Source: Batillaria attramentaria
Lineage: Eukaryota; Mollusca; Gastropoda; Batillariidae
DNA: 64,000 bases
Assembly (NCBI GenBank): GCA_018292915.2
Contig: JACVVK020000092.1
Span: 1,257,501 to 1,321,500, forward strand
Direction: 5' to 3'
Shown here: one piece after another, positions 35,329 to 48,420 of the stretch
Layout: each line of letters opens with the position of its first letter
Numbering within the stretch: the first letter of the stretch is position 1
Notes under the pieces: model-generated
Told to the model about the DNA's origin: nothing
What the model saw: only the letters and a program-made list of their open reading frames with translations
Databases searched by the model: none
Program-made: the position numbers and the translations under genes

Positions 35329-35668
35329 AGACAAAACAGATCGAAGGAGACGTGCCTTACATTTGTACACCTAAGCCAACAATTCAGTCACTAAAGTTTG
35401 GGTTTTTTTTTTTTTTCCTTCTTTGAATCGTGATTAGTTTTGTGTCTTTCTTTCTTTCCATATTTATTTGTTTGTGTGTTTTTGTATTTTTTGTTTGTTT
35501 CTTTGTTGGTTTCTTGCTCTTTCTGTTCCTTTGTTTTGTTCGCTAGATCACGTCAGTGTTGTGTTTGTTCCTTCTCTCGTTTGCTTCTCTTGTGTTTTTT
35601 ACGTTCTTGAATTCTAAGACCCTTTTTGTTTGTTCGTTTGTTTGCTCTCTGTCTCTCTGTCTGTCTGC

Positions 35669-35682
<14 letters not shown>

Positions 35683-35708
<26 letters not shown>
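35683..35708 (+). repeat. (CT)n microsatellite at LINE 5' junction
   Basis: Runs straight into the truncated LINE coding sequence. Confidence 0.85.
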
Positions 35709-37990
35709 GGTACAGACTGTTCCTCGGTGTTTTAGATAAACACGCACCTATTAGAGAAAAAAGAGTAAAACATCCCTCCATGCCGCCATGGCTCTCAGAT
35801 GACATAAAGAAGGCAATGAAGCTAAGAGATAACCTTAAAAAAGAAAACAAAATTGACGAGTTCAAAAAGCAACGGAACATGGTTAAATCTTTAGTTAGAA
35901 GGGCACAGAAATCTTTCGCAGAGCAAATCATAGCGGACGGAAAAGACAGTCGGAATATTTGGAAAGCCATCAACATGTTTACCCGGGGCAAAAAAACAAA
36001 ACGTACATTCATTCCATCCGAACTCTCAAATGAACGATTTTAATAATCATTTTTTAAACATTACTGATTCCATAGTCCAATCTAATCTCAATAACCCTGA
36101 AGACTATGTATGTCCTGAAGAACTCCGCAGTCACTGTCAGTCAGCAAAAGAAAGTTTTTTCTCTGTTCCACCCATGACAGTCTATGAAGTTGGGAAATCA
36201 ATCTCTGCTATAAAGAGCAAGGCGTGTGGTCCTGATGCAATTAACATTAACATCCTTAAGTTGTCACTACCCTACATTGTGGAATCACTCACATATATTT
36301 ATAATCTGTCACTCCAACACAGTATATTTCCAGACGAACTCAAGAAAGCCAAAGTAGTGCCTATTCCGAAAAGTAAAGATCTCCACAATCTCAGTGACTA
36401 CCGTCCGATTTCAGTTTTATCAGTCCTGTCCAAACCACTGGAAAGACATATCCATAACCACATGCTCAGTTTCCTAGAAAAACAACATCTTTTGAATCCG
36501 CTCCAATCTGGTTTCCGCCCTCAACATTCGTGCCACACCGCACTTGTCCGCATCGTCGACACTTGGCTATCTGCCATCAACAAATCCCAACTAACTGGTG
36601 CGGTCTTTCTTGACCTGAAAAAAGCCTTTGACTTGGTGAACCACAGCATTTTGTTAAAGAAATTGTCCCTATATATCCCTGATCCTAAGACAATCTCCTT
36701 ATTTTCCTCATATCTCCAAGGTAGAAGGCAGAAAGTCTATCTAAATGGTGCGTTTTCTGAGGAAGGTGTTGTTAAGCTCGGTGTGCCCCAGGGCTCTATC
36801 CTTGGCCCGATTTTCTTTTGTTTATTCATCAATGATATGCCCCTCTCCATCTCAAACCCTAATGTAAGCTGTGATATGTTTGCTGACGACTCCACGCTCC
36901 ATGCGTCGGATGTGCATGAGTCAAAAGTAAACGAAGTATTGCAGCACAGCCTCACTGAAATCTCCCAGTGGTGTAAAGCCAACCACATGGTAATTAGTAC
37001 CACCAAAACCAAAAGCATGCTAATTACAACGCGCCAAAAACACCAACGCAAACTATCTCCCCTACGGTTGTCAGTTGGGTTCGAGTCTATCGAGCAGGTC
37101 TCGAACCACCGTCTACTAGGTGTCATAATTGACGACCAACTAAAGTGGGAAACGCATGTTGATGGTCTCTGTAAATTATTGTCAAAAAATGTATTCTTGC
37201 TATCCAAACTAAGTCGCCTAGTTAGCCCTGACATCTGCAAGCTATTCTTTCATGCCCACGTGCAAAGTCATCTAGATTTTGCGTCCACTTTGTGGGACGA
37301 GTGCAGCGAAAATCAGTTCAAAAAGGTAAACTCCGTTCACCGGCGCGCTGTCAAACTCTTACACTCGGGTAATTCTAGTACCGAACAAAAGTTTAAAATC
37401 CTCAAACTTCTACCTCTTAAACAGCATCTGGAGTTTAACAAATGCTTGCTGATGCACAAAATTGTCTACTACAAAGCCCCAACATATCTCCATCAACTAT
37501 TTAATTTCGAACATGATAAACAACATAACACAAGGAACAGTCTGCTCCCAGTGCCTCGTCCAAGGGTTGATATATATAAAAGTAGCCTGTCTTTCTCAGG
37601 GGCATCCATGTGGAACTCTTTACCACTGAGTATCCAAAACGTTTCCAAATTCATAAACTTCAAACAAATTCTACACGATACGCTTATCTGACGATATATA
37701 TAGAAATGTGTTACATACATGTTTTGCAATATTAGAGACGACTGTAAATTTCTTACTTGGCATACAGCCAGTATCATCAGCACATGCCACGTATGTTTTG
37801 ATTTGTTTATCGTGTGTATTTTTCTCTCCTGTATTTCCCCTAGATAGTTTATACTTTTCTTTTTTTTAAACATTTTTATTGTTTGTTTGTTTGTTTTGAT
37901 TTTTTTCTCAATACCCTTTAATGTAGAATAGCAGGACAGCATGTAAGATAGGCAGCAATGCCTAAATGCTCTATCCTGAATAAAAAAAAA
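35709..37990 (+). mobile_element. Jockey/CR1/L2-type non-LTR retrotransposon, 5'-truncated
   Basis: It begins inside the region between endonuclease and reverse transcriptase (LDKHAPIREKRV, PPWLSDDIKKAMKLRD) and runs through a full reverse transcriptase to a 3'UTR that ends 'atcctgaataaaaaaaaa' + 'gtttcatcatcatc' + (CT)n. The (CT)n at its start marks the truncation point. No target duplication was identified. Confidence 0.85.
35712..37691 (+). pseudogene. LINE reverse transcriptase, one frameshift
   Basis: Two overlapping frames join at about 36030-36040. The first ends ELSNERF-stop; the second continues NDFNNHFLNITDSI, so one small indel separates them. From 36030 a 553-codon frame is open to 37691 and carries the reverse transcriptase motifs: VVPIPKSKD, YRPISVLS, LNPLQSGFRPQHSCHTAL, AVFLDLKKAFDLVNH, PQGSILGPIFFCLFINDM, the catalytic MFADDSTLH, then LLGVIIDDQLKW. 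The C-terminal conserved LDFASTLWDECSE and FSGASMWNSLPLSIQ are also present. The endonuclease is missing. The good state of the RT suggests a fairly recent insertion. Confidence 0.85.
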
Positions 37991-38531
37991 GTTTCATCAT
38001 CATCATCTCTCTCTCTCTGTGCAACACAGAGGGTCGAGGACCAACATCGCGTTATGGAACACATAATACCCCCTCTGGGCAAACACTACACTATTACAAG
38101 CCCCACCTTCAAATTGCAAGTGCGATGACCCGGTGTATAAACAGCGCAGTCACAGACCTTGAGTGCAGTTATGAAACTGGATCTAAATCTGGCACCCGAA
38201 AAGGCATCATTTAATGAGCTTGACATTTCTGCTATCGTCCTTAGGACATTCCCTAACGAGCCGTGAGGAGATATTGACAAAGTCGGTTCGTGGATGATGA
38301 CAGAGAAGGAGTACCTCAGTCAGCCCCCCCCCCCTCGACATCCCCCCCCCCCCCTTGTCACTCACAAGGATTAAGAACCGTGTCCTTGCATCGTTGGAAT
38401 GATCAGTATCGCTTCGATTTTCCTCTTGATGAACTGCAAATTCAAGATGCAAATGCCACGCAAAATCCGCTAATCAACATATACACAAACTGGTTGATTG
38501 ATTCAGTGGTTTTTGAGATAAATGGGGGATC

Positions 38532-38532
<1 letters not shown>

Positions 38533-38565
<33 letters not shown>

Positions 38566-38571
38566 CACACA
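38533..38571 (+). repeat. (CA)n microsatellite
   Basis: CA run with one CG interruption. Confidence 0.9.
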
Positions 38572-39269
38572 GACGACGAGGGAAGGGTACTCCCAGGGAC
38601 CTCTCTGATAAGCCGTTATGATATCGGGGGAAAATAGCTGATAGCGAAAGAGTTTCGCAGTCTTTCCTTTGTTCGATAAAATGCCTGGAACTTTCTTCAA
38701 AATCCCTTCACGTTTCACCTGCAAATAACAGAAACCTCTTCGGTACAGTCCACTGAAACAGCGTCAGAGGGATTGCTTGATTGATTATTGATTGATTGAT
38801 TAGCACAATTTTTTTCCGTAATTCTTTTAAGGTGTTTATTTCCAAAACAGACATCCAGTGTCTTTAACAAATTTTTTGTTACATATCGTAACAACAAATG
38901 GACTGGTGGAATCATTGCAAAATAGGCAAAATATTATGTGGCTGACACAAACTTCAGCGTTCCTTTGCTTGCGTGATGATTCCGACCTTTTTTGTGTGTG
39001 TAAATCATGCCTGGAAGGATTACTGAATTCCTATCATGGTTAAAATTAGTATAATTATGGTCTGCAAGACTGATATTGGAAATGCCTGTTCTCGCACGAT
39101 GTAGTTCTGGGGTGTACTTTAGTACTCACATATAGACCGACGGACGAAAAGCAGCTTAGAATGTCAATGCGTGCCATACGCCTGTCGCAGCCGCGTGGTG
39201 CTTCGCGTGAACAGACTAAAATCCTCTTTATTTCTTATCTCACGTTGTATAATTGTGCGCAGTGCGCGA

Positions 39270-39271
<2 letters not shown>

Positions 39272-39301
<30 letters not shown>

Positions 39302-39421
39302 CTCGAGCTCGCACAAACGCTCCTGCACTCATGCGCACGCGCGCACACACACAAAATGCACCCACACGCGCGGACACGCACGCACGCGATCTCAGAAAAA
39401 CGTACCCACATGCGTACTCAT

Positions 39422-39466
<45 letters not shown>

Positions 39467-39668
39467 CCGAGCTCGGTCACACATCTCGAGCTCGCACAAA
39501 CGCTCCCGCACTCATGCGCGAGCGCGCACACACACGAAGGCGCGCGCACAAACACACTCGACCTCCTGCAAATGCACCCACACGCGCTCGCACGCACGCA
39601 CGCGATCTCGGGCAAACGTACCCACATGCGTACTCATACACGCACACACCCACACTCACATACACACC

Positions 39669-39702
<34 letters not shown>

Positions 39703-39720
39703 CACACACACGCGCGCGCG
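39272..39720 (+). repeat. Compound (CA)n block with an internal ~180-bp duplication
   Basis: 'acatctcgagctcgcacaaa' + 'cgctcc-gcactcatgcgc' occurs at 39299 and 39480. 'acgtacccacatgcgtactc' + 'atacacgcacac' occurs at 39401 and 39617. CA runs surround both. Confidence 0.85.
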
Positions 39721-40009
39721 CGCACCCCACCACAACCAAGGTGGTGCAGTCTACCGCCAGCTAGGAGTTGAAGGGCATACTCCGAAGAGTATCACTGGCG
39801 TGGTTCGCGAGTTAGGACAAATCAGATTTATTTGTCAAATTGATCTTCGCGTCTTTCACATGGTCTCAGCCGTTGTTGTCAAATATTGAAACTGGTCGGA
39901 CCGCCATACATCATCTGCTTCAGTGGGTGATGCAACCGTGTGTGTTGTAAAGGGATAAGGTTGAGATCACTACTGAGTGTCTCCAAGATTATCGACCGCC
40001 GCCTGGTCT

Positions 40010-40302
40010 TCCGGTGTAACAGGCCAGAGTATACCCCTGACTACTTTATACCCTCGGGTATAAAGCAGCCTAGGCCGGTTCAACCCCCTGAGTATAGATC
40101 AGTGGTAGGGGGGTTAAAGTGGGCAGGAGAGGGTTAAACGGGCCTAGGCCAGAGTACACCCCGGGATATAGTCTGGGCTAGACCAGTTTATACGGAGGGA
40201 TAGTCTGGGTTAGGCCAGTTCATACGGGGGGATAGTCTGGGCTAGGCCAGTTTATACGAGAGTATACTCCAGGCGGGGTATAATCTGGACTGCTACACCG
40301 GA
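40010..40302. mobile_element. MITE with 28-bp terminal inverted repeats and ~32-bp internal repeats
   Basis: The left end TCCGGTGTAACAGGCCAGAG + TATACCCC and the reverse complement of the right end (TCCGGTGTAGCAGTCCAGAT + TATACCCC) agree at 25 of 28 positions. The interior holds three copies of 'gatagtctgggctaggccag' + 'tttatacggg'. No target duplication is clear. Confidence 0.65.
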
Positions 40303-40370
40303 CAACTGTGCAAATGATGAAGTGACAAGCCACAGGTGGAGTCCATCCTTCATTCTACAGTACTCCTCGC

Positions 40371-40374
40371 TTAA
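40371..40374. repeat. TTAA target duplication, left
   Basis: TTAA followed by AGGCTCTATA; mirrored at 48968-48971. Confidence 0.6.
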
Positions 40375-40419
40375 AGGCTCTATACGCAGAACGTGGCTAT
40401 GACAAGCATACTATAGCGT

Positions 40420-40930
40420 GTGGAAAAAAAATCATCGAATGCGAGTAATTTGTGCATCAGAATCAGTCACTTGGGTCACAAAATAGCGTCTGAGACCGTT
40501 GTGGTGTCTCGGGTCGGCACATGTGTCGCTCTGGAAGCTTGTTTTGTCATCGCGTTCGAAGCAGACGCCAGTGAAGCTTTAGGCCGGGGACACCGAGACC
40601 ACAGTGACGTCACATCCTTTAGCGTGCGCTGCCTTTTTGTTGGTGGGCTGGCCGCCTACGTGCGATCACGGTAAGCTTTATTCCACATTTTCATAACATT
40701 CACGCATTGATTTCCAATCTTTGACATTCCAGTTTGGATTTCTGTGACCCTTGTTGTAAGTTTTGTAGGCTGCAATGGGTCAGCTAGCGCATCGTTGACA
40801 GGATACCAAAGGCAAAGAATGAAAGATCAGTGTTGATCGATAACGCTTCCCATGATCTTCAAAGTAGTTTACTTTATGAATCATCCTTCCTTTCCGTGGC
40901 TCAAAATAAGCGCACCAGTTGATAAATTCA

Positions 40931-40981
<51 letters not shown>

Positions 40982-42396
40982 CGGTGTGAGGAGAGGGATG
41001 TAGGGAGGAATACGAGGTTGATTTTATTTCCAGTCACACTCAGACACACCATCAGAGCCCGGAGAGGGAGAGAACGAAATTAAAATTTTGCCTACTAGTA
41101 ACTAAGTCCTTGTAGTCGGTGTCTGATTCACCATAAAATGTGCTTCAGATTATACAAGCTGGTTGTTTTACAGTTTGCTTTATTTTGCTGTTGTACAGTT
41201 TGTAGGAGAAGGGAGTACATGTATGTATCACCAGCATGCTTGCATGGGGCAGAGGTGCTGCAGCATTAGGAGCATGTACTGTGGCAGCAATGCTGGAGGA
41301 AAGACGAGAACAGTTGAAGGTAAGACATTACACACTCGTCTTATTTTCAATATCCCTGAATAGCAAAAAGTAGGATACCATTACTCTTTTCTCTCTGCCA
41401 AACACATGTGCATGTGTGTGCACAGTGTAGTGTTTAATCACTGTGTTGAAGGTAAGCCATCCTGAAGTCCCAGTTTTAAGATGAAAAGGTTGGTATCTTG
41501 TAGCTGAGATTAAAGGTTGAAATAATAACAGGACAACAGGTTAGAATTTTTGATTACTGTAATAAGAGAGAGAGAGAGCCCTCTCACCCAGTGACAACAC
41601 ATACCTAAAATGCCTGTGGATTGTATATATTTCACTATTTTCAGAAGACAATGGACAAGATGGAGACAAGCAGACTGAAGGGATGGCGGTAGACATGATT
41701 GAGGCACAGCCAGGCCTCATATTCAGCCTTCTGGAGCTGTAGGAGGGGCAGCCAGGTGGCCACAGCCCTATGCCTCATTCTGGCCAGTCCTCCTGGTGCA
41801 CTTTTGTCTGCTGCAGAAACATGCCATCTGATGCTGAACTTGGAACGTCTCTGCTGTGGTTATGGTCAATGCCAATTTTTGCTCCCAGTAGGTACTTCCT
41901 CTACCTACTTCCTCATTAAAAGTAAACTGGTATTATTAAACTATGAAACATGTAGAACTTTGCACCAGTGAAAATCTTACACCTGTCCCCTCATGCAAAT
42001 GCATAATTATGCCTGAAATTTACGACCAAAACATTTACTTGTTGGTCCGTGTTATTCTGTTTCCTCTCTCTTTTCACTGTTGAAAATAACAGACCTTACT
42101 CAGAAATACTCTTCTTATTCTAGGAAATCCAGTACCTGATTTTGGACAGGATGGTTCTGCAGCTGTCACAGATAATGAGGCGAGACATGCTTGTCTGCAA
42201 TGGCAAAGATGATGAGCGCAAAGCTAACCACCATGCTGTGTACAGGCAGTTCCTCATGTGGAGGCATGGTCTAAGTGCAGGAGACAGGCGGGTCATCCCC
42301 ACGTGTGTTGGTGATTCGGGATCACTATCCTCACCCTATCAACCACTACACAGGGTTTATCCCATCGAGGCTGAACTAGACTGTTGGTTTGAACAC
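40420..42396 (+). pseudogene. P2X7-like zinc-binding-domain gene, damaged
   Basis: Putative exons: one ending at 40672 (donor CG|GTAAGC), one ending at 41319 (ACAGTTGAAG|GTAAGA), 41645 to about 41890, and 42124-42396. The third reads EDNGQDGDKQTEGMAVDMIE and AQPGLIFSLLEL before an in-frame TAG at about 41741, then SSWCTFVCCRNMPSDAE and, after a frame change, ERLCCGYGQC. The last reads LILDRMVLQLSQIMRRDMLV, HHAVYRQFLMWRHGLSAG and DRRVIPTC, then after a 2-base shift VIRDHYPHP and YTGFIPSRL with a stop. These are the blocks of the domain named after the P2X7 receptor C-terminus (WC-C--C--MP---E--CC ... YRQF--W-HG-LG-G-RRVIPSC), a stand-alone module abundant in invertebrate genomes. The stop and two frameshifts indicate a pseudogene. 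Confidence 0.65.
40932..40980 (+). repeat. (TG)n microsatellite
   Basis: Pure TG run. Confidence 0.95.
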
Positions 42397-44147
42397 TAAC
42401 TTCACTGATGTTGCTTGTTTCTGCCATTTCCATGCAGCTTACATGCTGCATATAGTGATATATACACATGTATCTTAGTAATGGAGCACCATGTTGGTAG
42501 CACTAATAATCACTCGTGTTCATAGAAATGTAGTAAATGCTGACCACATGGGTGGTATTGTCGTGGTTGGTTTTTTTGTTTTTCTCTCTCCCTCTGTCTG
42601 CAAGAAGCTAAAAGGAGAGTGCTGACTGTAGACTTTCTGCATCAATCTTGAGCAATGTATGTAGATGAACTTTATGTCAAAAGCCTTGTGTCCTTGTAAA
42701 AGTGGACCAGAAGAATAATGGACAAAAAGAGTGAACACTTTTCTTTCATGTGTATACGTTTTTTATTTATGTAACACTAAAAGTGAGAAAATACCCCTTT
42801 TTGTCTTTGAGTTCCTCAGACTTGCGAAGAAAAAAAGATGTGTATGACTTTGGTTATTTGATTATGTATTTTTTTAGAAGCAAAAACAAACAATTTTGAG
42901 TTGTAGATGCACTGGAACTGCCGAAAATTGACAGAAGCAATGCATGTGTGGTACATGTTCACAATACACCTTGGCTGAAGATGCTGAAGCTATTCTTGTG
43001 CATTCGTGTTTGTGATACAGCGAGAGATGTATTGAACTGAGTCAAAAGACAGTATTACATAGTAATAATAATAAAATTAATACAGTAACAGAGGGTTTTT
43101 ACAAAAAGCCTCCCTTCTACAGCAGCTCTGGATGCTTTACAAGCATTGAGTGCTAAGAATTGTTGTGATCTGATCTACACTGATTGCTTTCAACACACCA
43201 TCAAAATAGGCCTTCTGTAACTAGACAAAAACAACAAACAAACAAAAAGAACTCAACTGTCAAAGTGAGGTGAACCCACAGGAAGGGCATGAGAAAGAAG
43301 TATTGAAATTGAAAAAAATTCATGACCACATAAAAAAGCAGTTTTCCATAATATTGTAAACTTCTCCCTTCTTCGGTGTCGGTGGTGTTTGGCTCACCTA
43401 CACGACATCGGTCTTTCTCACGCAACTCACACACACACCAATTCAATGTTCAGTTGTTCAGGATGGCCATTATTATTCACTCGATTTCCTCTTTTTGTCC
43501 GGATGCAACAGTTTCAATTTCAATGTCAGAGTACAATACATAGTTGTTAGAATGACAGCAAAGTAATTACAATATGTATAAGTCATGCACAAGCACAGAA
43601 GTAGATTTTAGGAAGTAGCACAGCTGTATGATGACAGTACTGATGTACAGCACAACTATGCACAACTGTAAGGCTTTGAAAATGAGCAAAAGCAGAATGC
43701 ACAAATTCATTTCTCAAAGCGTGATATTTCGGACTGAACAAGTTGTTTTGATGGTGGATTCTACAGGCGCCAGCGTAGCTGAAATCCTCCAAAGGTCTGC
43801 TGAGGCTTTGCCACATGCCCTGTCTGTCGGCTAGCCTCATTTTCACAGCTGAAAGTTCACGGTCCCGAATGTGTGGGTATGTCTTCCTCTCCTTCTCTGG
43901 GAAGACCATCTCCCTGTCTTCTTGCTGAAGCATCTGTGGTATCTGAAAAACCATAGGAATCATTTCTTGTCAACTGCTAGGGCTATCATGATGAAATTCA
44001 GTTAGATGTATACATGTGCTAATATAAAGCTCGATATCTATCAGTGTCACTGAAACGTGAACTTTGTGACAAAACAACAGCTATGCCAGTTTCAATGGAC
44101 ACACATATACATCATTGCTGGGGTGAAACTGATGAAAATGTAAAAAA

Positions 44148-44314
44148 AAAAAAAAAAAAAAAAGGTGGGGGTGGGGGGGGGGGGACGACGACATGTTAAC
44201 ATGCTCCAGAAATATGGGGGAGGGTCCTGAACTGTCAATATCATCCAACCTCACCTCACATGTCAATAACCTAAGCACACAACTGCCCAAATTTTTATTT
44301 ATTTTTATTTTATT

Positions 44315-44345
<31 letters not shown>
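44148..44345 (+). repeat. Poly-A/G and poly-T/G runs
   Basis: A20 followed by GT/G runs at 44143-44185, and T/A then G18 at 44300-44345. Confidence 0.8.
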
Positions 44346-44897
44346 GTTGAATTCCCCAAAATTATTGGGCAGAAATCTGCCCTGAGGTGGAAGAGTGCCA
44401 TCCATGTCTATGTGCAGACAACTGAATCATGCAACGCTACTTACACTGGCTCCCCTTTCCTGTTGGTCCATATGCCCCTGTCACTGTGGATGTTGTGGTC
44501 CAGAGCAGTTAGCAGGTTTCGCACACGATACACCCATTTGCACAATACATCAGTGTGTGCTGATGAAACACCTCCAGTGCAGCCGTGCGCCTGTCCAAAA
44601 ATGAATGGATAATGCACTGGCTTTTGTACATAGTAGGCTATTTTCTATCCCCTACCACCACCCCCATCCCTGAATCCACCCCCTTTCTTCTCTTGTGACT
44701 TGCAGCAAAGAGAAAACAGGTGATACCCACTCAAACACATGCCTATGATTTTCATAAAATTAAGCACAGTCCAGCGTACTGTTCCAGTACTGTCTCATAC
44801 AAGAAGGTGGATGAAAATGCACATTCCAGAAATTAAAAACAAAACCAGATGAAAATGTCTGATGCCAATATTTACTCTTATAGTGAGCATTGATGAA

Positions 44898-44898
44898 A

Positions 44899-44932
<34 letters not shown>
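44898..44932 (+). repeat. (CA)n microsatellite
   Basis: CA run inside the Kolobok-like element. Confidence 0.9.
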
Positions 44933-44936
<4 letters not shown>

Positions 44937-46556
44937 AAGCCTTTACCTAGAATGATAGGTGATTGTCCCAGGAAAGAGTTCAGTACACTATGCTGGTGGT
45001 CAGCCCAGTAGCCAGCTATGGTAGATTCCAGATAGGTGCGCTGGATCCCATGGAAAACACAGAGTCCAGGGAACTTTAGACTTAGCGTCCGTGCCCACAG
45101 CCCCAGCATACAGTAGTCATTTCCTGACAGTAAATAAAATCATTCAAGCAAGACTCTCATCTACTGAATATCCACAGTGCTATAAACTAAAAATAATACT
45201 AGTAACAATGATTAAAAAAAAAGTCATCTGAAGACAGGTTAGTACATGTAGCACATGAAGTAAAACTAAAAGGCGAGGGAGCTCCATCTAAAAAATCAAC
45301 AAGCTAGTTCCCAGAATTAAATGGTGTCGAGTAGCCTACATGCAAGTGAGAGCACACGTGAACAAGGGTAATTCATCTTCCTCCTCAACACTTTTCAAGT
45401 GCATTTTTCATATAACTTGATGACAAAATACAAATTTACCATTTACAGTAGAAAGAAAAGGTTTTGTGCAAGTTATTAGTTATTAAAAATTTAATGCAAG
45501 TTGTTGGTGACAGGGGATGGTATGGTTGTATTTCATAATAAACAAACTCATTACTTCATAAGTTCATTATTTGCTTTATCATTCATTATAATGATTCAAG
45601 AACTGAATAACAACTTACAGTATAGCTGTCAAGTGGAAGTAAGGCTCATAGTCAGGATCATCAACATCACATGGATCTTCTTCCTCCTCCTTTCTTCTAC
45701 TGTCACCTAAGTGGAATGCCTATGATAAAAGAAGGCATTCATCAACCGAAACTGAAAAAACTGCCAAGTAAAGAACCTACACACAATGGGCATAGTGAGT
45801 GAAAAAAACCCACAATGATCTCTTAGTTAGTGAAACTTGGGCTAAGTCGCTCGTAACTGTTCTGAGCTAGACCAGCAACAAGGTCACTGGGTACACAAAC
45901 TGACCCCCCACCCCCCTCAGTCAACTATCACAATGACTACTATATGCTGTTGTTTTCTTTTCATTTTTCGACTTGCACCTGGAAAGAAAATCTGAATGTT
46001 CCACAAAAGGGATAACCCCAAAGTGATATTTTGACAATCTTTACAAATTACATGCCTCGTCTATGTAGAAAATGCATGTACAAGAATGCACACACACAGT
46101 AATGTAACTCTCCTTCAGTTATGATTCACATATATGACTTCATTCTAACAGACCTCTTTCTTCGGTCCTGCTTATTAATATAAACAAAAATATGCACCAG
46201 CATCTTGCTCACTCAAATGGGTCCATGAATGAATCTTGACAGGAGATTCAAGATTCCCTGCTGTCCTCCCAGACTTGGTAGTCACAGGCTCTGGAGGCAG
46301 TATCTACCTTCTGTAAAGAACCACACACAAACATGTATTGCTTCAACTTACAGATGTCAGTGTACGTGTACTGCATGAACACATCTCACAGTAAACATGA
46401 TCAGTTGAAGTAAAATGAAACAAACAACAACAACAAAAATGTAGGGTAGGTGAGGCTGTTGTTTTTGTTTTTTCTGTAAATCACTAAATGTTTGTGTCAC
46501 TGTTGTGGTGGTGAGGCCAACCTCCCACAAACACACACTTGAATGAAATTTAAAAA

Positions 46557-46558
<2 letters not shown>

Positions 46559-46590
<32 letters not shown>
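46559..46590 (+). repeat. (CA)n microsatellite
   Basis: CA run inside the Kolobok-like element. Confidence 0.9.
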
Positions 46591-46592
<2 letters not shown>

Positions 46593-48229
46593 TATGATTA
46601 TGTGACGTGATGAGAATACAATTACATGTAGTAACACTGAAAACCTTAGAAACCCTAATCCAAAGAAACACCATAGAAGATATCACTTACTTGTGACATG
46701 TTGACTTGCCCTCTTTTTTACCCAAAGTTGGCTGATTTCTTGCTATCTGCTTGTGAGTGTGACTGCAAGCACAAAGGTGATTATCATCAGGCAACTAAGA
46801 GACTTGGTACACTACAGTGCACTAACACAAGCACACCTTGCCTCACTGAGCTTATCACAGCTGAGAGAGTTCTGCCAGCAATTGACAGTGGCTCAAAACC
46901 TGCACTAGTTCCCAACCAAAGTAAACCAACCTCATAAAACTAACATGTACAGTAAGATTAGACAAGAAATTCAGAACACAGCCCTTCACTTACATTGATG
47001 CCACTGGCATTTCTTCCTCACTCTGTTGGTTCCATGCCAGACATCTGACTACCACCACTGGCAGTGGCACTGTCAAAAGGGAAAGAGACAACTTATTGCA
47101 ACAAACATTATCATACATGTGTTCACTGTTGTCTGAGAGGATTTCTTGGAATAATACATGTGGCTACAAAGCATAAGCATGCATAACTCTGCATTACAAT
47201 AAAAAAAAACAACAATAAAAAACAGTATAAAAGCATACTGCAGCACGCAAGTAGTCACCACTACCAGTGTCACTATTATAGTACGTCATGATAAATACAA
47301 CTTCACAGTATCTGATGAAGTACATGTACCTGTCAGAATTTGCTGAGATTTCTGAAATTGCAGGAGTAAACACCTACCCTTGCAAAGATGCTTCCAGCTG
47401 CAGCTATGATTGATGTGCTGCGTCTAGCTGTGGAACCAGAAGATCCTGCCACTTCAGGTGGATCCGTCCAAACTGGAACTATAAACATCCCCCCACCTAT
47501 CAATACTGAATAAATCATCATTTACAAAAACAAAAAAAAACACCCAGAAAACATGAAAAGCAATTATAAAACAGCCAATTTATACTATGACATTTAATTT
47601 CCATCTGTACATTAATTGGTATACAAGCTTGGTGGAATTAAAAGCACACGCACGCACGTGTGCACACACACACATTATATGTATATAATTTTTTGCAATT
47701 TGACCTGTGCAATTCAACGACAAACTACTGAAACAAAAAGTGTGCTAACCTGCATGGGTGGCGCTGTGGAGATCTTGACGAAAAGTACCTGCACACACAC
47801 ACACACACACACACACAAAATAAAGAAAAATAATTTTTAAAATGATGGGCATGACATTACCAGATTAAAAAAAGCAGATGCCACTGGCTAAGGCCAGTCA
47901 CTAGTGACTCAGTGGTTCAATTATCAGTAACACACTGTGTGAAAAATACATGTACTTCGTATCTCATAATTATGTTCCCTTTTCATTCTCCCTAAATGAG
48001 AAAACCATTGGAACAGTATTACTCGGTGTTACACACTTGCTTCTGTTTCATATCAAGTTGCACTGTTTCTGCCAGTACACTTATTCTTGTCTTGCCACAC
48101 AAACCACTGTATGGCCGGGGTGACTCGGTGCGAAACCACTGTCCGCCATAACACACTGCTGTTTCGGATACTTAGTCGGCACGAAACTGTTTCTTCAGAC
48201 ACAAAAGTCAGGTTATCTAGTCACACTAA

Positions 48230-48420
48230 CAGGGTAATCTTGAAGAATAGTATACGAAATTCTGGGAGCTATTTGCACGCACTTTTTCGGGTGCTTTCGG
48301 TTCTGCTCCGATGCAAAGAGACGTTAGACACTCTGACCTGCTCACTTTGACCTCTCCTTCCCCACAAACATGCACAAAATATCCTGAAATGACTGCCGAC
48401 CTCAGCCGATATACTACAGT
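48230..48420 (+). repeat. Segment shared with 30825-31010, internally inverted
   Basis: 'gaatagtatacgaaa' and 'gagctatttgcac' match 30833-30870 in the same direction. 'ctttgacctctccttcccca' + 'caaaca-gcac' and 'gttctgctccgatgcaaa' match the reverse complement of 30885-30985. Confidence 0.6.

Larger units (their letters stand above)
34136..35620. other. No supported gene
   Basis: Contains a SINE fragment (34619-34666), (CA)n at 34868-34899, and G-rich runs at 35113-35130 and 35258-35328 with many G3+ tracts. No coding region recognised. Confidence 0.4.
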
